Positions 24,941 to 34,260 of a stretch of 64,000 nt of DNA are shown here, in pieces. A program made the position numbers and the translations under genes. Under the pieces are notes generated by a model. It had not been told where the DNA came from and did no database searches. It worked only from the letters and a program-made list of their open reading frames with translations. The stretch is from Oscillospiraceae bacterium (lineage in GTDB: Bacteria > Bacillota > Clostridia > Saccharofermentanales > Saccharofermentanaceae), in contig CACWXL010000004.1 in NCBI GenBank assembly GCA_902764825.1, positions 1-64,000 of the forward strand, written 5' to 3'. Within the stretch, counting starts at the first letter, position 1, and every line of letters begins with the position of its first letter.

Positions 24941-26236
24941 ATGGCTTATAATTTCGACACATTAAAGATCCGTGCAGGATATAACCCGCTTGAGCATAAC
25001 AACGCAGTAAGCGTACCTATCTACCAGACAGTTGCATATGAGATGGGAAGCACCGCAAGGGCAGACGCACTCTTTGCTTTCGAGCTCGAAGACCCGCTCT
25101 ACACAAGAGTCTCCAACCCCACAGTCCAGGTGCTCGAAAAGCGCGTCGCAGCACTTCACGGCGTTGACTACGCAGTCGCAGTCGCATCCGGAATGGCAGC
25201 TATCTCTTACACGGTACTTGCTCTTGCAGCAAAGGGCGGCAGGATCCTCACAAGCCCCAGACTCTACGGCGGCGCCGTAGACGGCTTCCACTCGATCCTT
25301 GAAGAACTCGGCGTCAATTACGACATGATCGCCAACCCCGACGACCCGCAGGAGTTCGAGCGCAACATCAAGGAAGATACCAAGGCGATCTATATCGAGA
25401 CGATCTCCAATCCTCTCGCTACAGTTCTTGACTTTGATGCTATCGCTGAGATCGCCCACAAGCACGGCATTCCGCTCGTAGTAGACAACACGGCAGCTAC
25501 GCCCTATCTCTTCAATCCTTTCGAGCACGGCGCAGACATCGTCGTATATTCCGCGACAAAGGCTCTGTGCGGCCACGGCAACGTGATCGCAGGCCTTATC
25601 CTCGAGAAGGGCGGCTTCAATTATGATCCTGCGAAGTTCCCCATCCTCGACAGAAAGCTCTGGTTCTTAAGAGACAGGAACGAGAATCCCAGGAGCATCC
25701 TCGACATCTTCCCCGCTTCACCCGTCACAGGCAAGATCAGAGCCGTACACCTCAATTACCTGGGCGCCGCGCTCTCACCTTTTGACGCATACCTCATCCT
25801 TCTCGGCATCGAGACGCTCTCCGAGAGAGTCGCAAAGCAGACATCTTCCGCAGTCAAGATCGTCAAGTATCTTGAGACAAACAAGCACGTCAACTGGATC
25901 AGCTACCCTTACGCCGCAGGCAGCAAATATAAGGCACTCGCCGATAAGTACCTTCCGAAAGGCGCCGGCGGAATCTTCTCTTTCGAGTTCAACGGCACGG
26001 AAGAACAGAAGCGCAAATTCATCGAGTCCGTCAACATCTTCGGCTACCAGGCCAACATCGGCGACGCAAGATCTCTCATCGTCAATCCCGCCCAGACGAC
26101 TCACGGCGAGCTCACGCACGAGCAGCGCGATGTCACGGGCCTCTCGATCAACACGATCAGATTATCCATCGGCCTTGAAGATCCTCAAGATCTCATCGAC
26201 GACCTCGCCCAGGCCTTCGAAAAAGCATTCACTTAA
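24941..26236 (+). CDS. metY: O-acetylhomoserine sulfhydrylase (MetY type)
   Basis: This 431-aa Cys/Met metabolism PLP-dependent enzyme has the PLP lysine K207 in YSATKALCGHG and the family motifs LYTRVSNPT and SPRLYGGAVDGF. The class uses O-acetylhomoserine with sulfide or methanethiol to make homocysteine or methionine. Start 24941 has AGGAGG eight bases upstream; the ATG at 24935 is too close to it. The gene is convergent with the phosphoribosyltransferase and followed by a terminator. Methanethiol released by the nitrogenase-like enzyme could be fixed directly into methionine here. Confidence 0.9.
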   Translation: MAYNFDTLKIRAGYNPLEHNNAVSVPIYQTVAYEMGSTARADALFAFELEDPLYTRVSNPTVQVLEKRVAALHGVDYAVAVASGMAAISYTVLALAAKGGRILTSPRLYGGAVDGFHSILEELGVNYDMIANPDDPQEFERNIKEDTKAIYIETISNPLATVLDFDAIAEIAHKHGIPLVVDNTAATPYLFNPFEHGADIVVYSATKALCGHGNVIAGLILEKGGFNYDPAKFPILDRKLWFLRDRNENPRSILDIFPASPVTGKIRAVHLNYLGAALSPFDAYLILLGIETLSERVAKQTSSAVKIVKYLETNKHVNWISYPYAAGSKYKALADKYLPKGAGGIFSFEFNGTEEQKRKFIESVNIFGYQANIGDARSLIVNPAQTTHGELTHEQRDVTGLSINTIRLSIGLEDPQDLIDDLAQAFEKAFT

Positions 26237-26260
26237 GCCAATTTGCCTAGCCTAAATAGC

Positions 26261-26300
26261 AAAGGGGGACCGTTCTTTGGAAAGCGAGCGGCCCCTTTTT
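26261..26300 (+). terminator. intrinsic terminator after metY
   Basis: AAAGGGG with GGACCG pairs with CGGCCCCTTT, followed by TTTTTGTG. It can serve both convergent genes. Confidence 0.7.
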
Positions 26301-26353
26301 GTGTGTGGGGTTATACGGGCGGATTCCCGGCCGTGTCAAAAGCAAAAACGCCT

Positions 26354-26923
26354 TTACTTCGGGTTCCCGTCCGCATCAAACAGCGGGATCTGCTCAAGGA
26401 ACTTGATGTCATCGCGCTTTGCCGCATCGCCTTCTGCAAGTGCGGCGATCTTGCCTGCGACCGTGCCGCCGGCGATTTTTACGAGTGCTTCCATCGCGCG
26501 GAGTGAACCGCCCGTGGATATAACGTCATCTACAAGAAGGATGCGCTTGCCCTTGATGAGGGCGGCGTCATCGCCTCCGAGATAGAGCTTCTGAAGACCG
26601 TTTGTCGTTATGGATTCATCATCGACGGAGATGGGATCGGGCATGTAATTCTTGACGCTCTTGCGCGCGACGAAATGCTTCTTCATGCCGGCCTGCCTTG
26701 CCATCTCGTGACCGAGCGGAATACCCTTGGCTTCTGCCGTTAAGAGGTAATCGTAGTCTTCGCGCGGAACGAGTTTTAACATCTCCCTCGCGCAGGCTTC
26801 CGTGATCTCGGCGTCGCCGAAGCAGATAAAGGCCGCTATATAAAGATCGTCGGTAACTTTGCAGATAGGAAGATCTCTTTTAAGCCCTGCGATATTGATC
26901 GTATATTTCTTTGCCTTCTCCAC
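26354..26923 (-). CDS. purine phosphoribosyltransferase family protein (adenine PRT-like)
   Basis: This 189-aa type I PRTase has the PRPP-binding motif ILLVDDVISTGGSL (near 126-139), an EAKGIPLGHEMAR segment in place of the usual APRT hood motif, and a KKHFVARKSVKNYM stretch. The start is GTG at 26923, preceded by GGAGG with seven bases of spacing; the GTG at 26938 would place that site inside the gene. It probably salvages a purine base. It is a single gene, convergent with metY. Confidence 0.82.
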   Translation of the reverse strand: MEKAKKYTINIAGLKRDLPICKVTDDLYIAAFICFGDAEITEACAREMLKLVPREDYDYLLTAEAKGIPLGHEMARQAGMKKHFVARKSVKNYMPDPISVDDESITTNGLQKLYLGGDDAALIKGKRILLVDDVISTGGSLRAMEALVKIAGGTVAGKIAALAEGDAAKRDDIKFLEQIPLFDADGNPK

Positions 26924-27034
26924 GTCCGGTCCTCCCACGAAATAAATACTTGAACAGGAAGATTATAACATTTCCTTTGGCCGTTACTTAACCCGCCACG
27001 CCAAATGACTTAACCCGCCACTCGCGGCATTAAC

Positions 27035-27739
27035 TTACCCTGCCTCGCCGAATGAGATGCTCTTCCTTCCGACATGATCCTTGATGGCCTCTGCAATGAG
27101 CTTCTGGCCTTTGACATTCGGATGGATGCCGTCGTCGCAGAGATAGTAGGAATAATTCTTCTTTTCAAGGAAGACGGAAGTGATGTCGATGACGGGCACT
27201 TCGTTCGCGATCGCGAGCTTAAAGATCTCGATGTTGTAGCGCTCGTGCCAGTTCGTGATGAACTGCTTGTCGCCGCGCATCCACTGAAGGATGTTCTCTG
27301 CGGATAAGCCTTTCGAAATGTGGTCGAAATAACGCCCGGAATCGATCGGCGGAAGCGACAGCAGAACGGGGATCTTGCCGAGTTTCTTGATCTCGGTGAT
27401 CATGGCCGTATAGATCGATACGAAGTCGTCGATCGTGCTCATCGGAAGGTGCTTGGCCTCAGGATCCTCAGCGACTTCCTTCCAGTTGAAATCGCAGTCG
27501 TTGCCGCCGAATTCGAGCACGACATATTTGCCGGTCGACATCCTTATCGTCTCCAGGTTGCGCTCGAAAACGCTCTCGCCCTTCTTTATCGTGCTCCCGA
27601 ACTTGGCCTTGTTCTCGATCTTAATGCCGAACGATTCCTCGCAGATCTTGTGGAAAGAACTGTCAGTCACCTTGTAGTGCTCGTTCTCCAGGATCACGCC
27701 CTTCAAAACGGAATCTCCGAAAGCTGTTATTGTCTCCAT
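27035..27739 (-). CDS. SGNH/GDSL-family hydrolase
   Basis: This 234-aa protein has the block I serine in TAFGDSVLKG (residues 4-13), block III GGND (EFGGNDCDF) and the block V DGIHPN motif near the C-terminus. There is no signal peptide, so it is a cytosolic esterase or lipase-like enzyme. ATG 27739 has GGAGA upstream; a longer frame to 27763 does not. It stands alone, with a 33-base direct repeat just upstream. Confidence 0.85.
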   Translation of the reverse strand: METITAFGDSVLKGVILENEHYKVTDSSFHKICEESFGIKIENKAKFGSTIKKGESVFERNLETIRMSTGKYVVLEFGGNDCDFNWKEVAEDPEAKHLPMSTIDDFVSIYTAMITEIKKLGKIPVLLSLPPIDSGRYFDHISKGLSAENILQWMRGDKQFITNWHERYNIEIFKLAIANEVPVIDITSVFLEKKNYSYYLCDDGIHPNVKGQKLIAEAIKDHVGRKSISFGEAG

Positions 27740-27778
27740 TTTTATATCTCCGCCGGATATCACCGGTACTTTCTGAAT

Positions 27779-27855
27779 CTATAATTTCGTACTGCCAGTT
27801 CGATTTTATATATTTCTGCAGACTATAATTTCGTACTGCCAGTTCGATTTTATAT
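27779..27855. repeat. 33-base direct repeat upstream of the GDSL gene
   Basis: The same 33 bases (starting CTATAATTTCGTACTGCCAG, ending CGATTTTATAT) occur at 27779-27811 and 27823-27855, with a degenerate third TAACTGCCGGTACGATTATAT at 27875-27896. The copies contain CTGCCAGTTCG and TATAAT-like parts and lie in the promoter region, so they may be regulator sites. Confidence 0.6.
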
Positions 27856-28045
27856 GTTTGCGAAAACATAAGCCCTAACTGCCGGTACGATTATATCAGA
27901 TTCCGCCTACCATAGACATCTCACAGGCATCCGGCGCGCGCCCGCCGCCTGCAATTACCCATAAATCGCCTTACAATGCACTTTTGTCTGAAATCTTGAG
28001 GAGTATCGTATTACCATCGCTAAATATGGTTAGGAGAACAGGAAT

Positions 28046-28987
28046 ATGAAGAAGACAACGAAACACTCTACAGCATTGGTTCTTGCGCTGATCTGCGCAT
28101 TGACGATGGCGCCTGTCACGGGCTGTTCGAGCAACACGAATGCAGGCGCAGATACCACAGCAGAAGAGAGCACGACCGCGCCTCAGGAAGAGACGACGAA
28201 CGGAACTTTGCCTGATACTACATCTGACACGGCCGCAGCGCAGGAAAGGCTCACTGAGGACCAGGCCTATGAGGCTTTCCATTATTTCATGATCGAGGGC
28301 CTTATTAACCTCAATTCACCCGTAAGAAGATACTGGTATCGCGAGAAGACCGAAGGCGACGTTGTAACCTTCTGGTTTACGGGCAATAACCCGAGCTTTC
28401 CTACAAGACTTGACATGAATCTTGCGACCGGCGAGACTGTCGCGAGCGCTTACGAACGCAAGGGCGCGGATCTCACCAAGATCGACGATCCCGGCGTCTC
28501 CGAGTACGACTTCAACGCATGGGATTATCTCAAAAATCCGCCTGCGATCAACAGTGCCGCGAATGCAAAGGACATGCAGCAGTATATCGGCAAGAACATC
28601 AAGGATATCACCAAGGAATACGCAGATCTCGAGTATAAGCCGGACCAGAATCATACCGGCTGGGTCAATAAGGATCTCATGTTCGATACGTACGGCCAGG
28701 ATAAGGAGACCGTCGAGTACGTGCGCGTTTGCGGTGGCGCGGAATTCAGTGTATACGGCATCGTTCCCGGCATGAGTTCTAAAGATGCTATTTCATGCGC
28801 AGTTATAGGTGGCGCAGGAAGCATGATCACAGGCGACCCCGCGTCGATCGACGGCGACGGCACGCTCTACTTTTTCGAGATGGGCGACGGCAACACTCTT
28901 GAGGTCGTCCTCACCAAGGACGGCAAAGTCAATTACGCCGGCGTCATAAGCGTGAGTATAAAAGATAAGTTCGTTACGGACATGTAA
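28046..28987 (+). CDS. secreted lipoprotein of unknown function
   Basis: This 313-aa protein has a signal peptide and lipobox PVTGC (Cys about 28), then a Thr-rich linker (about 30-75) and a folded domain. GGAGAACAGGAAT precedes the ATG. The sequence does not match a family I can name. A terminator follows. It is the last gene before the tandem element array and therefore marks the left chromosomal flank. Confidence 0.75.
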   Translation: MKKTTKHSTALVLALICALTMAPVTGCSSNTNAGADTTAEESTTAPQEETTNGTLPDTTSDTAAAQERLTEDQAYEAFHYFMIEGLINLNSPVRRYWYREKTEGDVVTFWFTGNNPSFPTRLDMNLATGETVASAYERKGADLTKIDDPGVSEYDFNAWDYLKNPPAINSAANAKDMQQYIGKNIKDITKEYADLEYKPDQNHTGWVNKDLMFDTYGQDKETVEYVRVCGGAEFSVYGIVPGMSSKDAISCAVIGGAGSMITGDPASIDGDGTLYFFEMGDGNTLEVVLTKDGKVNYAGVISVSIKDKFVTDM

Positions 28988-29010
28988 GTTGCTGAAAGTT
29001 GTAAGTGCAA

Positions 29011-29040
29011 GGGCTGCGTTGATGCAGCCCTTTGTTTTTG
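29011..29040 (+). terminator. intrinsic terminator after the lipoprotein gene
   Basis: GGGCTGC (29011-29017) and GCAGCCC (29024-29030) form the stem, followed by TTTGTTTTTG. Confidence 0.8.
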
Positions 29041-29123
29041 GGTGAGTGGCGAGTTTTTCATATCCTTGTGGGGGGCATTAGAAAAAACGTGAAAATGTTG
29101 CTGTTGTGAGCGTTGCTTCCCGT

Positions 29124-29236
29124 GGTGAGAAAAGCGCTCTTCGTATGTCACGGCACTATGCTGACACAAGACCAAAGCCCTTATTTATGGGGTTTTAAGG
29201 GGATCATCAGATAATTTGACCTCCGTTTGACCCCAA
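29124..29236 (+). other. attachment site S1 and left arm of element A
   Basis: The core ATGTCACG lies in 29124-29155, aligned with the sites at 33844-33875 and 37850-37881. About 60 bases on, tandem TTTGACCTCCG (29215-29225) and TTTGACCCCAA (29226-29236) match the repeats after the int gene at 37712-37733. The rest of the 28988-29305 gap holds only the terminator and a GTTGC-rich stretch. Confidence 0.55.
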
Positions 29237-29305
29237 GAAAAACAAGGTCCGGTGTGGTAAATTTTTATTGTGAAAATGTATCGAGAACAGTATTTATAAA
29301 CAGGA

Positions 29306-32248
29306 CTAATTCGAAATATCAATTGTCTTCTCTTCAACTAGATTTCGGGCCACACTCTTGCTAATAATTCTCATTTCATCATCATCTTCTTTGATATTTG
29401 AAACAAGATTCATACTGCCGTACCAAAGAATTTCTTTATCAATGACTGCATATCTGGAAGGAATATAGTCAACAAACAATATTTCTATGCCAGCCATCTT
29501 GAGTTTATTATGTATAATCTCAATCCTATTCTTAATTTCATCAGAGTACTTTGAAGACGGATAAGTAATTAGAGAGATGGTGGCTTCCTTATTGATTATA
29601 CCCGCATATATTCGAAGCAGGCGCTCACTTCCCGGTGTACTCACATACGGACTGGAGATTACCACCTCCGCTTTGGCATTAATTATATCGTTTTTAAATG
29701 CCTCACTATAGGTCTCATTGTCATAGAAATATCGTTCATTCGGTTTAACTCCTGCATCCTGCGACAATTCATACCCGATTCTCTTGTAGGTGCGAAGACG
29801 TTTGTTATACATATTGGCAAACAGCTCTATATGATGATCAACATAATCTATTACTGTTACTTTGCTTTTCCCTTCATAACTCCGGTTAAGCCTTCCCGTG
29901 TATTGTTCTACATTTCCATCCCATGATATCGGCATGGCAAGAAACAACGTATCCAAACGGGAACAATTGAATCCTTCTCCAACATACTGTCCTGTAGCAA
30001 GAATGATCAGAGATTCACTTACAGGTATAGAACTAAGTCGTTCCCTTATATCCTTGCGTTCCGACTGCTTCTTTCCGCCTGTCAAAACAAAAACGTGATC
30101 GGCTTTATCTTTGACCTTTTCAAAAAGAACATCAAGTTGTGCTTTTCGCTTAGATAATACCAAAGGTGTGTGTCCCTGCTTTACACACGCCTCTATATCT
30201 GAAGCAATTATGCTATTGCGAAGATCACTATTAACCACAATCTCATATGCTTCATTTGATGTCAGTTTATCTTTTGTGGAAATGATCGGTGTAAACCTAG
30301 GCTCAAGTATGTGTTCCATCCCCTGTAAGCGAATCTTATCTTTGGCTGTAAATCTGTAACGGACAGGGCCGAACTGCATCAACACTGTTTTGTCTTTCCT
30401 GTCTTCACGTTTTACAGTGGCCGTCAGACCATAAACATATTTTGCATTTACTTCAGACAAAACTGCTTCTATACTCTCTGCAGCACCATGGTGGCATTCA
30501 TCCATTATCACCATGCCATATGTTTTTACAAATGGTTTTATTGAATCACCGGATCCCAGAGAAGATACCATGGCAACATCAATAATGCCAGTCATGGAAT
30601 TATGAGATCCAGTCAGCCTTCCAATCAGACTCTTTCTGGTCTTCACTCTTCCGGTTTTGGTCTTGTACTGCGGATAATCCTCGTTAATAACAAGAAACCG
30701 TTCAAGATCATTTATCCAGTTCTGCATGATTTCACTGGTATGAACGAGAATCAATGTATTTACTTTTCGCTCTGAAATCAGACATGATCCGACTACTGTC
30801 TTCCCGAATCCTGTCGCTGCTGCAAGCACTCCAATATCATGTCCTGTCAAACTACGAACGGCATCTTGCTGTTCCGGATACAGATTGCCGTTGAAAGAAA
30901 CATTAATCGCTTTGCCTTTGTTACGCATATCATCAACAATATATTTAATCGATGCACCATTCAGATTATCGCAGAGGTTGTTAAGGCAGCCTCTTGGAAT
31001 GGCTATAAATTGTTCTGTATCCTCTCCGGAATAAACTATTCTTGGTATTCCAAAGGTTGTGATTCCCATTCCCTGATTTCTGAAATATTCTGGGTTATTG
31101 TATGCTGCTAATCTTCTGATCTTATTCTGAAGTCTTGGCTTAATATTGTTCTTATCCACATATATTTTATCTGCAAGAACAATCCGAACCGTTCCTTTTG
31201 TATCGGAGCTCTCAAATCTAGTACTGTTTTCCCACGGAGTCTCATCAATTGATATTTGTCTTGGTGTTTCATAGTCAGTATCGCTGCCGCTTAAGCTGTA
31301 TTTGTTTCCCCAAGAAGACAGTTTCTCATCTATGAATACTTCGCTGAGCTTACCTGTATTCTTAAGCACACTCCACTGATCATAGTAAGGCCGCCAGTTT
31401 TCATCAACAAAAATACTGTTCTCATTTTTCACCGCACGTCCCTGCAACGGAAGCGCTACAAGATTTCCGAGACCGCCTTCTGGAAGTTTATCCTGTGCAG
31501 GAATCATACGATCGTAAGAATCAAAAGACTGCTGGTTAACACTTTCAGCGCCTTTATCCAAAAGAGTTGCACCAAACAGCCTCGCCTTCTTGATATTAAT
31601 CGCCTTTTCGAAAAATATCCAAACATGTGCGCCTTTGCCAGAACGCGACCTCTCGACCAGGCAGGGAACATCATTATCTACACAGATTCTTCTTAAAGCA
31701 CTGGCTTCTTCCTGCCATTTTATTGAGTCAGAACTATCATTGTGATTATCAAAATCAAAAACAAGATAATTGCAAGTTCCATCCGGCCAAACAGGGTATA
31801 ATCCCACGACATCTGAACAATCCTCCTTCACACCCATCAGATGTGCATAAATAATCTCCCCCGTCAGTGGCTTGTACTTCTGATTTGGACATGCTTGGCA
31901 TTTTATGTTCTTGCCTTCCTTCTTACCGCAGATTCCGGCCTTCCAAAAGTTTTCACATTGAGTGTAATAACCATGTTTTCCTGTCTTGGTATTAGGCTTA
32001 CCGGAACGAAGACTGTAAACATCTTTACGTCCTTTGAACATGGAATAAAAGAATTGAACCAATTCTTTAGTAATGACTTCTTCTTTGATGCTTGTTATCT
32101 GCTGCTCATTCTTTTCAGAAACTACATCTGTTTTATCATAGGAAATACCGGCATCATCCAACAGCTTCTTGAGATACTGATTCTCAGCCTCAAGTTGCTT
32201 TATATGCTCCGTGAGCTCGTTGAACTGTTCATCCGCAAGAACTCTCAT
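29306..32248 (-). CDS. TOTE-type primase-helicase with PLD-like C-terminus
   Basis: This 980-aa protein starts with a coiled coil (about 10-35). A TOTE-class archaeo-eukaryotic primase domain follows (about 65-320) with a Cys cluster (C98, C107, C117, C120), catalytic VFDFDNH (D165, D167) and RSGKGAHVWIFF. Next comes an SF2 helicase (about 455-830) with ATGFGKT, MDECHH and QYTGRLNR. The last 130 residues resemble a phospholipase D-like nuclease (SPYVSTPGSERLL, YGSMNLVSN), with a weak catalytic motif. The family is proposed to act in phage or plasmid conflict. It lies 21 bases after AbiEii, so probably in one operon. Confidence 0.82.
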   Translation of the reverse strand: MRVLADEQFNELTEHIKQLEAENQYLKKLLDDAGISYDKTDVVSEKNEQQITSIKEEVITKELVQFFYSMFKGRKDVYSLRSGKPNTKTGKHGYYTQCENFWKAGICGKKEGKNIKCQACPNQKYKPLTGEIIYAHLMGVKEDCSDVVGLYPVWPDGTCNYLVFDFDNHNDSSDSIKWQEEASALRRICVDNDVPCLVERSRSGKGAHVWIFFEKAINIKKARLFGATLLDKGAESVNQQSFDSYDRMIPAQDKLPEGGLGNLVALPLQGRAVKNENSIFVDENWRPYYDQWSVLKNTGKLSEVFIDEKLSSWGNKYSLSGSDTDYETPRQISIDETPWENSTRFESSDTKGTVRIVLADKIYVDKNNIKPRLQNKIRRLAAYNNPEYFRNQGMGITTFGIPRIVYSGEDTEQFIAIPRGCLNNLCDNLNGASIKYIVDDMRNKGKAINVSFNGNLYPEQQDAVRSLTGHDIGVLAAATGFGKTVVGSCLISERKVNTLILVHTSEIMQNWINDLERFLVINEDYPQYKTKTGRVKTRKSLIGRLTGSHNSMTGIIDVAMVSSLGSGDSIKPFVKTYGMVIMDECHHGAAESIEAVLSEVNAKYVYGLTATVKREDRKDKTVLMQFGPVRYRFTAKDKIRLQGMEHILEPRFTPIISTKDKLTSNEAYEIVVNSDLRNSIIASDIEACVKQGHTPLVLSKRKAQLDVLFEKVKDKADHVFVLTGGKKQSERKDIRERLSSIPVSESLIILATGQYVGEGFNCSRLDTLFLAMPISWDGNVEQYTGRLNRSYEGKSKVTVIDYVDHHIELFANMYNKRLRTYKRIGYELSQDAGVKPNERYFYDNETYSEAFKNDIINAKAEVVISSPYVSTPGSERLLRIYAGIINKEATISLITYPSSKYSDEIKNRIEIIHNKLKMAGIEILFVDYIPSRYAVIDKEILWYGSMNLVSNIKEDDDEMRIISKSVARNLVEEKTIDISN

Positions 32249-32269
32249 TTTTCTGCTCTTTTTCTTATC

Positions 32270-33073
32270 TCAAATAACTATATTTTCCAAATACGATATT
32301 ATGCCTTTTGTTATTTCATGAATATCGTTATCAATCCATCTCTGCCTTGATCCTGACACTCTGCTAAGATACTGTTCATCCTTAAATATATTACTCAAGC
32401 GTTTGACAATATCATCCATTGTATTTTCATACATTTCAGCATCATCGAAAATCAAGATTCGGATCATATCGGCCATCTTCCCGTCGGATGCTACGTTCTT
32501 TAGATAGGACATATCATAAATATCTCGGTATCTTCTGCTGTTTGCTCCGAATTTCAAAAGAGAACGCAACTTTTCAACAAAAGATTGTTCAACAGTATTT
32601 TTCAATAAAGTCGCGCCATCGTCATCCATACAAACATCGAAGCAGTATTCGTCCTGATCTATCTCCATATGCTTATGAACACCTATATCTATTTTGCTTT
32701 TTACGGAGTTTCCATATTCATCGACAATTTTAACCTCGATGCTTTTTCCATGATAATCCTGATGCTTAAGCTCAGTAATTTCATCGTCCATATAAATTTG
32801 GATTCCGTCAATGCAGTTAAGTCTCTTTACAAACTCACGTATTGAAAAGTCATCCAGAGAATAATGAATGAAATCCAAATCGATATCTCTAGTAGCCCTA
32901 CGATTATTCTTCGTAAGACTTCTCATAACAACTCCGCCTTTTATTGTAACATTTCGGCTTAACGGTCCCTCTGCTATCGCTTTCAAAACGATATCCTGAC
33001 ACACACGTGCTGCTGCGAGCTCTCTTGTCAATCCTTCTTCGTGGTAGGCATCCATCAATTCCTGTAAATTCAT
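32270..33073 (-). CDS. abiEii: AbiEii-like nucleotidyltransferase toxin
   Basis: This 267-aa protein belongs to the AbiEii/MenT nucleotidyltransferase family: TIKGGVVMRSL (near 45) and RATRDIDLDF (near 58-67) give the G-G/S and D-x-D metal ligands, with KLRSLLKFGANSRRYRDIYDM later. Such toxins transfer nucleotides, in MenT to tRNA, and arrest growth until neutralised. It begins one base after the AbiEi stop. The downstream TOTE primase-helicase suggests the pair guards or controls a larger defence operon. Confidence 0.85.
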   Translation of the reverse strand: MNLQELMDAYHEEGLTRELAAARVCQDIVLKAIAEGPLSRNVTIKGGVVMRSLTKNNRRATRDIDLDFIHYSLDDFSIREFVKRLNCIDGIQIYMDDEITELKHQDYHGKSIEVKIVDEYGNSVKSKIDIGVHKHMEIDQDEYCFDVCMDDDGATLLKNTVEQSFVEKLRSLLKFGANSRRYRDIYDMSYLKNVASDGKMADMIRILIFDDAEMYENTMDDIVKRLSNIFKDEQYLSRVSGSRQRWIDNDIHEITKGIISYLENIVI

Positions 33074-33616
33074 TTACATTACCTCCTCGTCGAGAGCCTT
33101 TGTTATCATTTTGCTTTTGGGAAATACAGAAGCATATTCTTGTATCCGCCATATCTCGAGATCGCAGATTATCTTTCTGTAGTGAATTAGTATTTCCTTG
33201 TAGAGATCGTACGGCATACTGTTTTTTGCCCGGAGAAGTTCAATGAGCATTCGCTCTTTATCATAAACTCGGATATTAACTCCGTTTTCTTCTTTTTCTT
33301 CAATTCCAAGATTTAAGATGTCTTCTCTAACATATATCTGTCTGACTCTCTTATCTGTTAGCTTTGCAGCCTTTGATCCGGTTGCCAGATCGTATTTTTC
33401 AGGAATAAGATTTGTCAGTCCATGGACATAAAATGCGTATTCTCCGGTCAAAACAGCATTAGGATACTTCTTCATGATTATTCCAAGCTCCGGTTCCCGT
33501 TGGTTGGTAGAGTATATTCCTTCTTCCAACTTATAAACAGCTCCATTAGAGACTGCTTGAGAAAGTTTATATGCATTACCAAATTGAGTAATTGCCTCTT
33601 TATAAGTTAATATCAT
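33074..33616 (-). CDS. abiEi: AbiEi-like antitoxin / transcriptional regulator
   Basis: This 180-aa protein has an N-terminal winged helix (ILTYKEAITQFGNAYKLSQAVSNG, then VYKLEEGIYSTN) and the AbiEi core (AVLTGEYAFYVHGLTNLIPE, RVYDKERMLIELLR). AbiEi proteins neutralise AbiEii and repress their own operon through inverted repeats. A 9-base inverted repeat lies 120-156 bases upstream. First gene of the operon. Confidence 0.83.
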   Translation of the reverse strand: MILTYKEAITQFGNAYKLSQAVSNGAVYKLEEGIYSTNQREPELGIIMKKYPNAVLTGEYAFYVHGLTNLIPEKYDLATGSKAAKLTDKRVRQIYVREDILNLGIEEKEENGVNIRVYDKERMLIELLRAKNSMPYDLYKEILIHYRKIICDLEIWRIQEYASVFPKSKMITKALDEEVM

Positions 33617-33735
33617 TTGTGTAATCCTCGGTATTTTTTAGCATTTTACCTGCTTTTACTCAAATATACTTCAAGTTAGATTGTTCGTCAACGCGATTCT
33701 CGGTAATTTTATGACTTTTACCGATATATACAATA

Positions 33736-33772
33736 ATATTGAGATATCAAAAAGAGACTTATTTCTCAATAT
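33736..33772. promoter_or_regulatory. inverted repeat upstream of abiE
   Basis: ATATTGAGA (33736-33744) and TCTCAATAT (33764-33772) are perfect 9-base arms 19 bases apart. The position fits an AbiEi operator. The surrounding AT-rich gap (33617-33840) shows no open frame with a ribosome site. Confidence 0.45.
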
Positions 33773-33843
33773 ATAACGCAGGTTCAAAATTAGATTATTG
33801 CAATAAAGTCAGGGCATTCAGCGTTTTTACCGCTAAACTAAAA

Positions 33844-33958
33844 TATGATAAGAGTGCTTTTCGAATGTCACGCAACTCGAATGCATGAAAATGCAAAATC
33901 AATGATTTAAGGCTTTTGAGGGAATTTCTGAATAGTTTTGACCCTCGTTTGACCCTAG
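33844..33958 (+). other. attachment site S2 (A/B junction) and left arm of element B
   Basis: 33844-33875 matches 37850-37881 at 28 of 32 bases, including TATGATAAGAGT and ATGTCACGCAA. Tandem TTTGACCCTCG (33937-33947) and TTTGACCCTAG (33948-33958) follow, as at S1. This is the shared border of two tandem elements. Confidence 0.6.
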
Positions 33959-34132
33959 TTTTTCTAACCCGGCGTGTGTATTCAGTCCTGCAGAAATGCA
34001 GGGCTGTTTTTATATTTTTATATCAATGTTTAAGGAGATTGCTCTGCCATAGCAAAGTAGCATATGTCATTTTTGGCGACTATCAGGGCACAAATCTTGT
34101 AATCCATTACACTGCTTTCGGGGCTGATTCGC

Positions 34133-34204
34133 GTGGATAACGGAGCAGCAAGCAACGCGTTTGTGTACACAAACACAGAAAATGCTTGTCAGGGATGTCC
34201 CTGA
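34133..34204 (+). other. conserved double-hairpin element (copy 2, inverted)
   Basis: Matches copies 1 and 3 in opposite orientation. The palindromes are GTTTGTGTACACAAAC (34159-34174) and CAGGGATGTCCCTG (34190-34203). Compared with CAGGGGAGCCCCTG in the other copies, both sides of the stem changed together. A terminator at 34214 follows in the same direction, so a short structured transcript is possible. It lies near the left end of element B. Confidence 0.5.
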
Positions 34205-34213
34205 GACCCATTT

Positions 34214-34241
34214 AAAAGCCCGAGATTGCTCTCGGGCTTGG
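34214..34241 (-). terminator. intrinsic terminator
   Basis: AAGCCCGAG and CTCGGGCTT arms with a TTTT run on the minus strand; weaker on the plus strand. It closes the minus-strand cargo genes of element B. Confidence 0.65.
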
Positions 34242-34260
34242 ATTAGATAATTCGTGAATA

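Larger units (their letters stand above)
29150..33870. mobile_element. element A: integrase-less defence cargo between two att-like sites
   Basis: Bounded by S1 and S2, whose cores match the att site of element B. It carries AbiEi, AbiEii and a TOTE-type primase-helicase, all minus, and no recombinase. The left end carries the same tandem arm repeats as element B. It is best read as a related element that lost int, or a passive cassette moved by the neighbouring integrase. Exact ends are uncertain by about ten bases. Confidence 0.55.

Noticed and set aside
24962..25576. 204-aa minus-strand frame inside metY
   Set aside because: Antisense to the well-supported metY gene; a by-product of GC-rich codon third positions.
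33916..34140. 74-aa plus-strand frame at the left end of element B
   Set aside because: It begins in the arm repeats and ends in the hairpin element, with no ribosome site or recognisable product.
34133..34204. Conserved 23-codon peptide frame (MDNGAASN...) in the hairpin element
   Set aside because: No ribosome site, and differences between copies keep base pairing rather than the amino acids (V/A, R/Y, E/K, S/C).
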